Assembly (NCBI RefSeq): GCF_008831285.2
Contig: NC_045140.1
Location: 11,592,505 to 11,656,504, forward strand
DNA: 64,000 nucleotides
Reading direction: 5' to 3'
Origin: Nymphaea colorata
Taxonomy: Eukaryota; Streptophyta; Magnoliopsida; Nymphaeales; Nymphaeaceae
The notes under the pieces are model-generated. The model saw nothing but the letters and a program-made list of their open reading frames with translations, did not search any database and had not been told where the DNA came from. Position 1 is the stretch's first letter, and every line of letters starts with the position of its first letter. A program made the position numbers and the translations under genes. Below, one piece after another: positions 1 to 13,600 of the stretch.

Positions 1-1925
1 GCATGCATTATGCATTAACATGTACATTGAAGCGTAGGTTTCCCTTAGCTGGACATCATTCCTAACTGTAAGCAAATGAAAATAAACCCTCCCACGAATT
101 GCTGGAATTAAAATAAATCAACAATAAGCTAAAGTAGAAGAGAAGTGAGTTAAGATCACCTACCTTGCGGTCGGTCTTGATGTTTGTCCTTCGTCTTCAC
201 TGGTTTTCTAACTCAAGCAATCCTAAGCAAGAATCCAACCGTGGATTCAAGCTTAGCAAAGCTAGAATAAGAAATAGCTTGCTTGCTGGAATTTGGAGTG
301 GTAAAGAGGGCTTCTCACCACGAAAATCCTAAGTAAGGGTTCACTTAAGCACCCTAACTTAGCAAAATCAATGGGGAGAATAGAAGAAAGTGAAGAAGAG
401 AATAGGAGAAAAAGGAGAAGGGGGCTTGGACGAACCTCTTCTCTCTTCCTTGGCTTCTCCCTCCTAGCTCCTTGGCTGCAGCAATTTGATAGAATGCTCC
501 AAAATTTCGTCCTCCCCCTTGGTGGCCAAGGGGAGGTTTATATAGAGGAGGAGGTGGGTTCAACCACCTTCTTAACTCACCTTGGGAACTTGCTTAAGAC
601 CTTGGGAACTTGTAAGATGAGTTAAATAGACTTTAAAGGCTCTAATTGACCATTTCTCAACCCATTTCCACGAGCTAGGTGGGCTGGGCTAGGTTTGGTC
701 AACATGGGTTCAGACCTAGGTGACCATTTTGACCAAAATTTTAGACGAAAATGCCCTTGCACAGGGTTTTGCCCTTATTTTGTACTATTTATTTATTTTT
801 TGTTTGAAATCGAGCTTATAAGGTTAAAACCTAGTTACTAAGCTCCAAATGTCATTGAATTATGATAATTAAATTTAAATTTTAATAAAATTTAAAAATT
901 TTATCAAATTTGGTTCGAAAAGGGTATTTTCGTCCAAAACTTGATTGAAAATGGATTTCAACTGAATCAAACTTTCACTTGAGAAATTCAATTTAAATTT
1001 GGTATTTGATTCATGCATTTGACAAATTCAAATGTTTATTTGCCTTTCATAAACCATTTTAGGCTTTTTAATCTTAAGTTGACCGCAGAAGGGCAAAATT
1101 GTCCAAATTGATCAATTTCGACCAATTGACCAAAGTCAAAGCTCATTTGCAAGTAGTTTGACTTTATTTGAGGTAATTTGATAAATTTGGGTCAAGAAAG
1201 CTCTTAATTGAGCTAAATTGTACTTTGACTGAGTTTAGTCAAAGTGGGTTTGGTTCGGTCAAAGTCTATTTTCGTCCATTAATTGGATCATGAGACATAC
1301 TTACGTTTTGACTGTGTTGAGCCCATGGTGACCGAACCTAGCTGGAATTGGCACCACATTTGAGTGCACCCAGGTCAAACCTACTTGGATTAAGTAGGTT
1401 AGGTGAGTTTCACCAGTCTAGTAATTGCTTCCTTGAAAATGATTTTTTTCTTTAAGGAGGACCTGGTTAAAGAAGAGAGAGAGACATAAATGTCTATCTT
1501 TTCCTAGGTTTCTCCTTTATTTCTTCTTGAAAATGACTTTTCTTCAATTAATTTGAGAGAAAATATTTATTTATAATTTTTTTTGACATGGAGGGGGCAT
1601 GGCCCCTGGGGGGGCTCTTGACCACACGGGCTAGGTGGGGCCCACACGTGGGTCCCATGTAGCATTTTAGACTGAATTAGATCCAATTCTTGGATCTAAG
1701 TCAAAATTTGCATTTTGCAATTGGATTTGGATTTCAAATGACATTTGTAATTGAATTTGGACTCATAATCCTACATTGGGATTCGTGTATCGGGTTAAAT
1801 TCACGATTTGAATCTAATTGTTCTTTAGATTCGAAATTGGCTTTGAAATTGCAAATTTTCACAATTCTTTTGTGAAATTTTTACATTGCTTCAATTTTGA
1901 TGTGGAAAAATTTGGGGTGTTAACA
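1..1925 (-). mobile_element. Probable LTR of an LTR retrotransposon, cut by the window edge
   Basis: Read on the minus strand, the segment begins at 1925 with TGTTAACACCCC, a common TG start of plant LTRs. It runs through about 1.4 kb of AT-rich U3-like sequence to a TATA motif (CTATATAAACC, 546-536). A pyrimidine-rich leader with repeated AAGGAGCTAGG-type words follows. That order of U3, TATA and R/U5 fits an LTR of about 1.9 kb, probably Ty3/gypsy. The other end, the primer-binding site and the internal region are not visible because the window starts here. The short open frames inside (for example 371-625) are not genes. Confidence 0.45.
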
Positions 1926-4900
1926 CCTTATATAAAGATCGAGGGCGAGGATCTCTCAATCCTTACAAAAAACATAAAGCATGACCAAACATACAATGAC
2001 GAGACCATTTAGTCCACAGTCATTCAATTAAAGAGTATCAAAATCTCTTTCCATGCCAGGTGGTTCCACTCCTAACCTCTCAAGAAAGTTAGAGAAACAC
2101 AATAGTAGGATAATATATGAGTTCAAAACCTCTTTTATGTATAACACAAGATAAACTGATACTTCATTAGATTCTCTAGTTGTCGGTACATAGACATGAG
2201 GTAAGGTTAAGGTCAATTTATCCTGAAAAAAACTAATCTTCTGCTCAACATAGTCCAATGAAGAACAATAAAAACAGAAAAATTGTTACTAGTCTTCAAA
2301 GACCAATGGCTATAGTATGATAAGTACTTCGTGACAATGGACTTCATCCACTTAAATTACCTCACATACACTTTCAGGCATAAGGATTCACATGACACTT
2401 CAGCCCCACCCCCCCCTTTCAATTGACATGCAAATAATATTTCAAGTGATTAAGTGATATTTCCTAACACTACTGGTTCTAAAATAGAGAAAGTCTACCA
2501 TGGCTCATTCTAGCTGATAACACACACCATGCAAAAAGAAAAGCACGGAGTTAGCTCCATTAACAATGGTGTTTTTCAACGTACTTGAGGAGGCACGCTC
2601 TTCTTGCATAGGATAAGCAAGTTTCCTTTCACCCTATCAACCTTTTATGTTTTTTTGAATTAAGATATTGCAACAAAGTCTCCTAAAGTTGCCTACAAGC
2701 ACACCTATCAGCCAATCTAGAAAGCTTGTTAATAGTTTTTTCTATAATTTTCCACCTAAAACAAGACAGTAGTAGATTTCATAGGGTTAAACCAATCTCA
2801 ACCACTCCTATAGCCTCTGTAACCTATGAACAAAATTATCAATCTTGCTAAAGAGAAGAACAACATCTATAGATAAGAGTACAAGAGGACATTTCCCTCC
2901 TTGAAAATCTTTGACACCTTTACACCGATTATATCAACCTTGAACCTAATCAACTATGAGAATAAGTACATAGCCACAAGGAAATACATGAAAATATAAT
3001 ATCACTTTGCATTGGACCTTACCTTAAGTCAAACAATTATCTTAGAACCTATTCACCAGAGTCATGGTTGATGCTAGAGATACATAAGCTATAACTCTAT
3101 CTACTTAACTTGTGTTGAAACCCAATTGTTTATTAAAAATATCCAATTGTCCTTGTTATCTTTCAATATATAAAAGTTCATACAACAAGAGGCATGAATA
3201 CATTCCCCTAGGGAATAGTTTCATGTGCATGTGCAAGAAATTTTAATAGATGGACTTGCCTTGCAAAAAGCAACTGATGCATGTTGACGGTCTTCCTTAA
3301 GCTGCCTTTGATCCATTGGGTAAGGAACTTGGTAATGAACATGAAAATTGAATTACATAAGGGAATAAGCTAGAACTCTGTTAGCTGATTTGTGCCCTCA
3401 TATTTTAGAATTAAGGTTATAACAGATCAACTCACTTGTTTAATCAATCTTCAAGAAGTCTTTTACCATTTTAAAGTTATCAATTCTACTATGCTACAAT
3501 GTTAATCAAAGAAGGCAACAACCTCATCTGGCCCAAGTGTACTTGTTGATTTGAAGGCAATCCTTATTGGATGAATCATTTCCTTTCTAGTAAATAATAA
3601 CTCTTGTTATCATCACTAATCACAATTGAGCCATATTAACATTAACCCCAACAACTCCCTTGATCCATCCTTAATGGCTAGGACCCCTAGAAGTACTTTA
3701 TACAGACTTTCTTAATTTTAATAGGGTCTTCCACCACTTTACTATTATGATGGAATAGGCATAAGGTATTTCTCTCTTGCTTACATTTAACCACCACTTG
3801 AGAAAAATGAAGTGTCATGATCTCCTTAAAAACTATCCAATCCAAGCACATTGCCTTCATATACTATTTTTTTTTCTTTCTCCAATTAGACAAAGAGCTC
3901 ATCTTATAACAACACTTCAAAGTCTCTCAATCCACCTGCACCTCCTCCATTTTCAATTGAGTTCTAGTTAACTTCATATTGATGCTCTTAATTTGCATAG
4001 AGTTGTCCTTCATTGAATTTCTGTTCCAGCAAGCCAAGTTGCATCTCATGGTTTCAAGATTACAAGTAAAGTAGCTAGATCATAGGCAATTCTAGCATTG
4101 AAATGCCATGACTAAACAATGATCTCCTTGCAACTCTCCTTATCGACCTAAATTCTAAAACAGTTGAACAAGAAAGACTTGGTTATTCAAGAAGGTCCAT
4201 AAATAGGCAAAGAGAAGAACATTCAAATGGTCATAGCTAGCATGTGATATGACATTTAACATGCATGATTAGTTTTACTAACCCCAAGCTTTTGTTGTCC
4301 AACACCAGTCAGAACAATAAATGACTTCTTGAGTGTCACTACAGTTTTGTACCCATATGAAACACAAATATGATTATTAACTTGCTGAGACATAATTTTT
4401 GCACTAAGCTATTAAATATGTGCCAAGGGTTGACATTAGGCTATGTACAAGTTCGATTTGATTTCCACCTCATGGAATTGAATCTGCTCATGAGGGCAAA
4501 GAAGGTTCTTGAACCATTTAAAAAACTCAAACTCATGGCCAACTATCGAGACTCAAGACCTTATGTAATTATAAATTTTGTAGGAGACCTTGTTGATGCA
4601 AATCGAAAAGATCTAGTACTCACCTATGAATTAGTGTCACAGATATGATGGGCAATACCTAGTAGGCAAAAATATGAACAATGCCCATAAGTATTTAGTA
4701 TTTTTCGTAATGAATAATTATTACCTAAACTGCTACTCTATGGTATGTCAACATGGAATCAAACATGAATAAACAACAAAAAACTTTCTTTCCAAGAAAA
4801 GAGAAAAAGGCTTCATGACAAGTGACAAGTATGGCATCTAATAATCTAAGGCAAGAATATAGTTGCCCAGGATGAGAATAAGCTGGTTTTTCTGTAATAT

Positions 4901-7027
4901 TAGGGGCATCAACCTTAAATGACCAAATTGTCACAACAAATGATTCCCTCTCCATTTGACAAAAATCTCAACCTTTTCTATTGCACCTTTCACTTCACAA
5001 ACTTTAAAGTATGCATATCCTTGAGTACTTGTTACCCCTTCGCCTTTCTTGTTCTCCAACTTTACTAAATAGAGCTCTCCTCAAAAAGGAGCTACATAAC
5101 CAACATCTCCTTTGGCCACTAACTCCATCCTTCATCACATATATTGATGCTACTAGTAGGAGCATTTGCTGCAAAGCACAACCTAGGTAGGAAATCATTT
5201 AGAGAGGGAAAAGGGTCATTCAATCTTAGAGAATTGAAATGCATTCTAAAGCACTTACAATTATCCCATAGGCACATTAGTGTTGATTCTATGCTTTGGG
5301 GGACCTCCTAGGAATTTGGCTCAAAAGAACTACTATTTGAAAGCTTTTGATTCACTTGAGAATATCGAGATCTAGAAGTAGATTTAGGAGATAACTTCTC
5401 CACCGAGTTCTTGAGCAGCTCCCCATCGGTGAACAAGTATTACCACTCCATAAAGATGGATGGAGAATCATTTTATAAGGTACCAACTGATTGTTGACAA
5501 GGGGGATTTCTAATGGTTGCATAGAATGATGAGCAAATGTCCATACTCAGGCCTATCTAAATAGAGAGAATCATTGCTCATGTCTTCCTTTAGAGCAGGG
5601 GCAAAATGAGGAAAACCTCTTTGCTTAGGAGTATAAATTTGGAGTTCACCCTCTTGCTCAAACTTTGCAACTCTTGAAACACGCATAGGTAATTGCCCAT
5701 AGCTTACGAGAACACTCGTATGGCAAATGATTGTTAACTATGCGAAAGGATTGAGCACATCCACATGGTCCTCCTTGAGAATCATGATCCATGATTCAGC
5801 CTTCTCAACCTGTAGGAGAGGGTAAAGACCATTCACATCCTCCAAACCTTTAAACCATAGTTGGAAAACCAAGGAATCAGACTCTTATTAGCAGATAACC
5901 AGATCATTGGATCAGCAAATTGACTCAATGACCCGGTTGAGTTGGGTCATAATTTCTATAGTATATTTTTACTATAAAGTGATGAAAAATTTGAGCATAT
6001 CTATCAAATAATAAATTATATTCAAACAACCATACTTTATGAGAATTAAACACAAATTACAATTACACAACTTCAAAACAACAATTAAACATTGGACAAC
6101 ATTTAACAACAAGTATCATATCAAATAATTACATGACACAAAACATCAATTATATAATCAAATTGAAAACACAATAACTAATTCAAAACATAAGATAAAA
6201 GATGGATGGAAGTTTGAAAGAAGCATGAGGTGTAACTACCCAAGCTGATTGAAATATATTTTAAACTATGAACTTTAAATTTTGAACTTGAAGCATTCAA
6301 TTCATAATTAATAAAATATGTAATACATTGCAATCATGAAGCTTTCTTCAATTCATAATATAAAACTAAAAAATATACTTTCATTTTCCATATATGATAC
6401 ACTAATCAAATTTTCAAATTCCAAATTACGTAATATCTCATGTGGGCATAACAATTATTTAATGAGCCGATTACTTTCTAAAAGAATTACCAAAATGACA
6501 ATCAATAAGAAATGCAGTTCTATGAATCTGAATCCAAATAAAAAATATTTCATAATATGAATGATAACATATTAGGAAATTAAAAAAAAAACATTTGATT
6601 TTTTGTACACGTACAACTATTCAAGTGCATATTTCAAAATATATAACTTCTTAATACCTATATACTTGGACATTGGACTCTTAAAGACTTTTCATATCAT
6701 TATCACCTCCATTCCATGACCACCATCATTAAGATAATCATCAAACAAAATGTTCATATCTAAAAAAACTTGTTGCTTATTTTTCCATGAGCATGGTTTG
6801 AACTTATCCCTTCATTTTTCTTCATCTTCATTTCATTCATTGCACCTAAGTAAGCATATAGTTATGTTCTTTTGTTCATTTTTATTCTACATTTGAAAAT
6901 AAACTATACTATTAACTTCTTACAGAATATCACATTCACTTAGAAAAAGGTCAATTACAATTTACAAAACTAAAATCATGTTTCATCAATATAACAAAAG
7001 TACTTACTTCATTATTGACACCATTTT
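1926..7027. other. Gene-free AT-rich stretch, unassigned decayed DNA
   Basis: No intact gene was recognised in these 5 kb. Open frames are short and scattered on both strands. On the minus strand, about 5.9-4.7 kb gives interrupted protein-like text in shifting frames, which suggests an old coding segment, but I could not match it to a family. Around 5850-5960 there are words such as ACCCGGTTGAGTTGGGTC that recur, diverged, near 19.8 kb. The 6000-7000 part is very AT-rich and may be the 3' flank of the hAT fossil that follows. Confidence 0.5.
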
Positions 7028-9070
7028 TTATTTGCCTAATATCCATTTGTTAGCTGGATTTTGAAAGAAAATAATGTCCAATAAGACAAGATTGAAGCTT
7101 TTTACACTTAAGACTTGCTTCTCTCTTGGCCTTAAGTTGTAGTAGACATAAACAAAATCATTTAGTATTTTCCATTGCAGTTTACTATGCCTTTTTATGT
7201 GAATATAACCAAACATGTTCCAATTGTGTACACATCCATTTGAATAAACTATTTGACCAAAAATGTGCACTGCAACTAGTGCACAACTTCAATGTTTTCT
7301 CACCATATTGCTAAGTAAAGACACAAAATTGTAATAGTAAGTCAATAGCATGATCATATTAAATAGTAATGCATTCTTTAAATGTGTAAGGACCCTGATA
7401 TTTCTTTTTGTCTGGTTTCACAACCAAAGGAGTAACAAAATATAATAGAGCATGTGTGAATTATTTGATCTAATGAAAAGGAAAATAAGGCTTATGATTT
7501 AGTAAAATTATAGTATTATATTATATGAAATAATAAATGAAAAGTAAAAACAAAGTAGTAAACCTCTAATGTTGCATCGATTGCCTTATGCTTCAAATGC
7601 ATGACACATTCTTTTAGTTTGTGTCGAATCTCAAGAAGCTAAAAGCAACCAACAGGAAAAATAAATCCATTATGAAAAATTAGATGAATATATGAAAAAA
7701 TATAAAATTATAAGTTTGTAATTCAATCACTATCAAAATTTTATAGTTGAAAATTAGATGAGTACCAAACTGTAACATGAAGAGGGTAGTGGAGTTGGCT
7801 TGCCTATCTGATTAAATTTCAATGAACTTTATATTTCCTATCATCACCACCTAAAAAATCTTGAACATGTCTAGTCATTAGGAAAATAATTTTCAAACTA
7901 TTTTTTGTGTTCTACCAAATTCTGATGCAAAATAAAGTTGTTGCAAATCTTTCTTTTTCCAGCCTTAAAATTTCCTTTTTGTTGGTGAAAAATTATTCAT
8001 GATATTAAATAAGTTAGGGTTATATATAAATTTTTTTGTCTCATTACTCTTAATATAATTCTTTACTTTATTTATCTTACCAATGTTCTCAATAAAAAAA
8101 ATCTAAGGAATGAGCAGTGCATTACATGCAAAATAAGATGTATTCCTCTCTAACAGCTTTCTTGCAGCTGCAAAATTGGCAGCATTATCAATTCCAGCTT
8201 GAAAAAAACGTTAAATACAAAATCTATAAAATTTATAACTTGAAAATTAAAATATTAACTAGTTAATCAAATGAGGACAAATACTTAAACATTTAAAGAC
8301 AATGAATAATGAGCAATCACTTATACCACATTCTCCTTGCCAATTCTATTACAACTTGCTTTAACATTTTCAAAAAATTACTTGCATCTTTCATAATGTT
8401 GGCTGCATGAATGGATTTAAAAATAAACTGATTTTTGGATAATAGACTGAGAACTTGATTGATTAAAGTTCATTTCCTTTCTACTATCAATATTGCGCAT
8501 CCAATCAAAGTGCATGATCTTTTGAATTTTTTTGCAATTTACTTTATACCTGAAGGCTTCATATGAAGTTTAACTTCACCAAATTACATGTCATGTTATT
8601 GAAATAAAGAGAGGTAACTGCATTAAAAAAGTTTCAGCTAACAAAAAAACCTTGAAATTACTGCACACATGCTTCATATCCTTGCGTGTCAAATTGATCT
8701 TTTAAATTCAATTGCTTGAAGAAAATAAAGTTATCTACACTTTCTTTTGTTAAATTAGAAATTGAAGGTTCTTGTGTTTAAATACATTTCCCTTTCTTTA
8801 GTTAATAATACCACATCATCTTCGTCGGAATCACATGTTGTCTTTTATTGCCTTTTCTTCTTCTCTATTGTTAAAGCCCTAAACTCCATGATATTTTCAA
8901 CATTTCTTTTCTTTCTTTGGGATTCACTTTTCCATATGCTTCAACTTTACCTATTATATGGGCATGATGTTGCTTCATCCTATTAATGTCACCAGATATA
9001 TCCTTATGACAAATTGAATATTTGATCTTTTTTTTTTCAATAAGCACACATTGCTTACAAATATAAGTTA
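7028..9070 (-). pseudogene. hAT-superfamily transposase pseudogene
   Basis: Read on the minus strand from 9070 down to 7028, with many stops and frameshifts, the translated pieces follow the order of plant hAT transposases. A BED-finger-like start lies near 9060-8940 (CKQCVLIEKK, then INRMKQHHAHIIGK). Next is the DUF659/catalytic part near 8460-8100 (KSIHAANIMKDASNFLK, then AGIDNAANFAAARKLLE), where family members read 'SVDAS..VKD' and 'TDNASNYVAAGK'. RFATT appears near 7940. The C-terminal dimerisation region at 7270-7090 is the best preserved part (NWNMFGYIHIKRHSKLQ, LNDFVYVYYNLRPREKQ), where the family reads 'CERNWSTF..IHTK.RNRL....LNDLVYVHYN'. It cannot encode an active enzyme. Terminal inverted repeats and the 8-bp target duplication were not located. 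Confidence 0.85.
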
Positions 9071-10136
9071 TATTTCTTGTAAAAGAAGCTCAAAATATCA
9101 CCTAAATTTATGTTTATCATAATCAATACATCAAAAAGTTAGCATGTTCAATGTCACATTAACAGCAATGATTAAACTGTAAACCATATAATATCAAACT
9201 TTTTTGAAAACATTCTTATTTATACTGCCCTACAACATCCATATTTATATAGAAGGCTTTCAGTAACTAGACTTCCAATGAACTTCCAAACTTAAGAAGT
9301 TGCATACTAGTAAATCAATAACGATAAAACCAGCAACTTGAAAACTCTTTGGTACACCAAATGTAGTAACATTATTGGGCAATTACTATAGACATCATGC
9401 TATAAATTTTGGAAATATTAGAGAAATATAGCATGCTACAAGGTATGCTAGAAGTAAGGTGATCATGTCTCATACTTGCGTATAATAACTAGTAAGCTCA
9501 TGTATAGCTTCCTCTTAAAAACGAACAAACCTAAACAGAGAAATTTGTTTTTCTTCTCTCTTATTTTTTGAGAAAATGCATTCAATGAGAATATAAGAAC
9601 AATTCAGCACAAACCATGAAGTTTAATAATATGTGAAAGAACTAAAGAAATTACAACATATGTTTTTTGCCACATGTTGCCACAAGTCCTCACAATGATA
9701 TGAAAGCACATACACCTATTTTTTTTTGTAGTAATCTGAACCTAAACTAATCTTTTCATATTGCAAAAAGATGCATATGACAAACTAATGCTTGGTTAAG
9801 AAATCACCTAATCTTAACAGCTAAAAACTCAAAACATGCCAGCAAACTAAGGCTTAGCTACATTTGGAGATGGACAGAAGTTTCAACTTTCAAGTTTCAT
9901 ACTTTTTCAAATTGTCAAGAAAGCATCCCAATATCTTGTAATAAAAAATTACAAGCAATAAAAAATAGCATGCTGAATGGCTCAGTTGAACCTAATTTTC
10001 TTGTAACATTAATTACGAAAAATTAAAACCAACAAATAAACATAGAGGAGGATTAATCCAATGACCGGGAATGTCCTTAGAGGATCACACATGAGCTCCA
10101 ATGATCCCCTGATTCATTGGAGACCCAAACCTTGAC
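9071..10136. other. Gene-free AT-rich interval
   Basis: About 1 kb of AT-rich sequence between the hAT fossil and the TRIM. It may include the decayed 5' end of the hAT element. No gene, RNA or clear repeat boundary was seen. Confidence 0.5.
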
Positions 10137-10141
10137 ATTTG

Positions 10142-10330
10142 TGTAATGACCCGACTCATTCCCAGGCTAGGACCCTTAGTCTTGTGGATCTCAACCCACC
10201 CCCTAATAGTTTTGATTTCAACTTAAAAAAGCTAGTAACCAGGAGAATCAACAACTTAACAAACTCCTTTATAACTTCTTGAAGATTTTTTAAAATCTTC
10301 ATTATAGGAATAAAGTTTTGGGGTGTTACA
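10142..10330 (-). repeat. 3' LTR of the TRIM
   Basis: This is the 189-bp downstream LTR on the minus strand, preceded by the polypurine tract at about 10345-10331. It shares terminal words and internal blocks such as ATCAACAACTTAACAA (plus strand) with its partner, but is clearly diverged from it. Confidence 0.85.
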
Positions 10331-10407
10331 ATTCACCCTCCTTAAGGCATGCACATCCACATGTGTGGGACCCCAGGTCTAAGTGTTGAACCGTACTCTG
10401 ATGCCAC

Positions 10408-10597
10408 TGTAACGACCCGACCTGACCCACTCCCTAGCTTGACCCTTGGTTTGGTGGATCCCAACCTACCCCTAGTAGTTTCAATTTCACCGCAAAAAAA
10501 ACTAAGAACCATAACAATCAACAACTTAACAACCCTCTTTATAAGCCATTGAAGATCTCTCAAAATCATCAATACATTAGTAGACTGAGGTGTTACA
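10408..10597 (-). repeat. 5' LTR of the TRIM
   Basis: This is the 190-bp upstream LTR when the element is read on the minus strand. It starts TGTAACACCTC and ends GGTCGTTACA, directly before the primer-binding site at about 10406-10396. Confidence 0.85.
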
Positions 10598-10606
10598 ATT
10601 TGAGTG

Positions 10607-10607
<1 letters not shown>

Positions 10608-10681
<74 letters not shown>
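10608..10681. repeat. Compound microsatellite (TA)n-(AG)n
   Basis: About 22 TA units are followed directly by about 15 AG units, starting a few bases after the TRIM target duplication. Confidence 0.95.
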
Positions 10682-10683
<2 letters not shown>

Positions 10684-13600
10684 CCTACCTAAGGGAATGT
10701 CGAATGACATAGCCAGTGAAAGGTCAACATCGGTGGTTTGCCTTCTGTGGCCGTAAAACCTTACACTATGCAGCAACAACAGCAAAGGGAAAGCCGATCG
10801 GTTGGGGGATCCTTTTGAGTTTTTTTTTTCATATGTATACTTATTTCAAAAGAACAAGTTTAAAGGTCAAGAAAGCATTATTTCTAATGAGTAGCGACGC
10901 ATTGTATCATGCCTGGCTCGGGAGATCCTGATCAGAGTCAACCCTAACCTTCTTGCCGCACCGCACGAGTCTTGACTCGTGGCCCAATGAAATATCTTGT
11001 TCCGAAGTCGGCTTGCCGAGTTTGCCAACAATGCTCTAGACACCAAAGTCATCCAAGAGCTCATTGATAGAGAGAAGAAGGACTTCCCTGATGATAGTGC
11101 CCATGCTTAAATCCAGCCTTCAAGGGTGAAGACATCCCTGAGCTTTGAGCTATGGGTGTGCATGCCCCCGTCAACATCCATCAAGCCAAACCCCTCAAGT
11201 TTCTGATGACCTACATATATGTGATCAAAATAACTAATAAATAAATTACGTTGCTTAAAAAGCACCCTACACCACTGCTAAAAATACTACAAAGAATTGT
11301 TGCATCATAAACATTGCTAATAATTCAGTAACAACTCAAACTCTTTTTAGCAGCAAATTTTTAATTTTTATTCATCCATCAATATCCCACAGTTGGCAAA
11401 TTTGAAGGCACTCATAATAGGACGTAGACTTCTCCGGCTGTTAGACGCTACTAGATGATGCTCCAGTCTCTCGCTCGCGCAGACAAGGAGGATTTTATAT
11501 TATACATATTGGCACATATAGATAATTTATGTATTTAATAATGGTCGTTATAAAGGATGTGGACAAGGGGACTCTTTTTCCAATTATTGTGGCCCGTTTG
11601 GATTATGTGAAAGATACTTTCACCAAAAATCAAATCTGCCAGCACTGCTACAGTAGCCGTCAGTTCTATTTTGGTCCGCTCGAACAGGTAAAAGCTGAGA
11701 CTGGTGATGAGGCCACTGCACATGCATGCCTCTGACTAGCGAAAGAGACTTGCCCCCACTTCAATGACTTGTTGCCATCCTGAGGTTGCCTGGATTGCGA
11801 CTTCCATCGACCCCATATGCCAACCCGTCCGTCCATTTAACCAAAAAAAAAAAAACCCATTTAGTAGTATCAATTAGTTTTTTGTATTTAGTTGTGTAAT
11901 ATCTTTTTCTGTGAATGGTTTTAAATACTGACCGTGTCCACGAACCTTAACTGGTTAAATGAGAGAAATACCCATATTTGAAAAAAAAAAAAAGACTAAA
12001 AACCATTTTTTATTATTCTATAAAAATTATCGAATGCATTAAATTTGTTTTTTTGCTAAGTACACATTCCTTACTTGTTGATATACTCTGCTCCATAATG
12101 GAGCTAGGCGTGGGTTCATGTGGACAATTGCGGACGAGAGCTCACACAATTTAGTTTATTTACATATTAATTCCCTTATATATTTTGATTTACTATACAG
12201 TTGTGCCACCTTTAAATAAAAATGCAATTGGGTCATCATGTTTTAGTATATATCCCTCAGGTTCAAGGGTGCTGCCATGTGTCAGTTTTATCTATCTTTA
12301 AAAATTGTATGTTTGCTGTATTTTAATATGTTTTTTAGGAATATTTTTTTTAATATTTTTGTTTGGATTCTCCCTTTATGGAACTTCTTCAAGTTTGAAA
12401 CTATGGTACAATATCTGCTGGAATACAATCAAAATCATTTTGGGGCTGCTTTTGGGAAATGAGCATATTTAATTGCATACGCATGACATGTTTAATATCA
12501 CTTACTACATGCATGAAACTTATTGCCTTATATTCTAATAATTCTACGTAATTTTCGTATTGGGACCTAATCTTTGCATATAATCTCAAAAGTGTGTTTC
12601 ACATTTGAGCGGTCATAAATTGACAATGGTTGTATTGGACATAAATCTAAGTAAATGCATGGCGATGGGAGGGACTGGCATACGTATGCTGTGTGGCATG
12701 CGTTACATGTGGGCAATTGCCCATACAAACTCAAAAAAAATGTTTGCTTTTATATTGATGTTTTTAAGTAATTTTTATCATTTACATAGTTATACCCCGT
12801 AAAAATTTTAAATTGTATATCTACTATCCCTTAAGCAGAATTTTCTGGCTCTGCCCCTGGATATGTGCATGTCAAAAGAAAAATTGAGCTCCTATTAAAA
12901 AATTTAAAAATTAAGGACCAATTTTTCAAAATTATGACCAAGGCCCTTTAAATATAAAAAGTCTTTACTGCCATGTTTGCATATTCTGCATGTCCGTAGT
13001 GAACATGTAATATAGAATCGTTCAATCTAAAGATTAGGAGCGCTGGGCTAGGTCCGTTCCACAGCTTGACCCTCATAGAGCAGCTAGTAGTCCAGATCCA
13101 GAAACATGGGCCAAATCCAGTTTAAAACCAGTTTGTAATTAACTCCATAAAAATTTAATGCATTTATGTAATATGGTCCTGAATCTGCATGCCATCAATT
13201 GCACATAGTTACAATGTGGTCTTCTTCAAATTGAATTTCAATCGTATTAAGTTTATGGATCGGACTTGGGTCACTTATTGCAAGATTGGTTTCAATGGAT
13301 AATTTAGAATCATTTAAAAGGAAATACATCAAAGAAAAATGTTCAACGAGGTCAGGATCAACAAAACTTAGAACCACTGATGCATGTATGGAAGAACATG
13401 GTGCTAGTACTTTCAATTTTATCATACAGAAGTTCTTGCTTTTGCCAAGTTAATGACAAAATTTTTCACTCCATGTGAATTAGTTCGTCTAAACTTAGTC
13501 GATAAGGCCGGAGTTCGAACTTACCTTTGAGTTCGCATCTCGGACCAATGTTGCGTTTAACATGATAGTGAGCCCAACTTTGACCCACCTGGTTTAGGTG

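Larger units (their letters stand above)
10137..10602 (-). mobile_element. Complete TRIM (terminal-repeat retrotransposon in miniature)
   Basis: Two related direct repeats of 189 and 190 bp (10142-10330 and 10408-10597) both begin TGTAAYGACCCGAC and end GGTGTTACA on the plus strand. Between them lie only 77 bp. On the minus strand the repeat ending at 10408 is followed one base later by TGGCATCAGAG, close to the initiator-methionine tRNA primer-binding site TGGTATCAGAG. The other repeat is preceded by the purine run AAGGAGGGTGAA, a polypurine tract. The whole unit is flanked by a perfect 5-bp duplication ATTTG (10137-10141 and 10598-10602). The order LTR, PBS, short internal part, PPT, LTR, with no coding capacity, is the definition of a TRIM. 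The LTRs differ at many positions, so the insertion is old. Confidence 0.88.

Noticed and set aside
371-625. 84-codon open frame near the window start
   Set aside because: It lies inside the LTR leader region and is purine-rich by composition; the minus strand carries the LTR promoter signals.
4370-4648. 92-codon plus-strand frame with KKVLEPFKKLKLMANY text
   Set aside because: It looks weakly protein-like, but no family, neighbours or signals support it.
10342-10785. 147-codon minus-strand open frame
   Set aside because: It runs across the TRIM LTR and the (AG)n-(TA)n microsatellite, giving SLSLSL and IYIYIY runs; not a protein gene.
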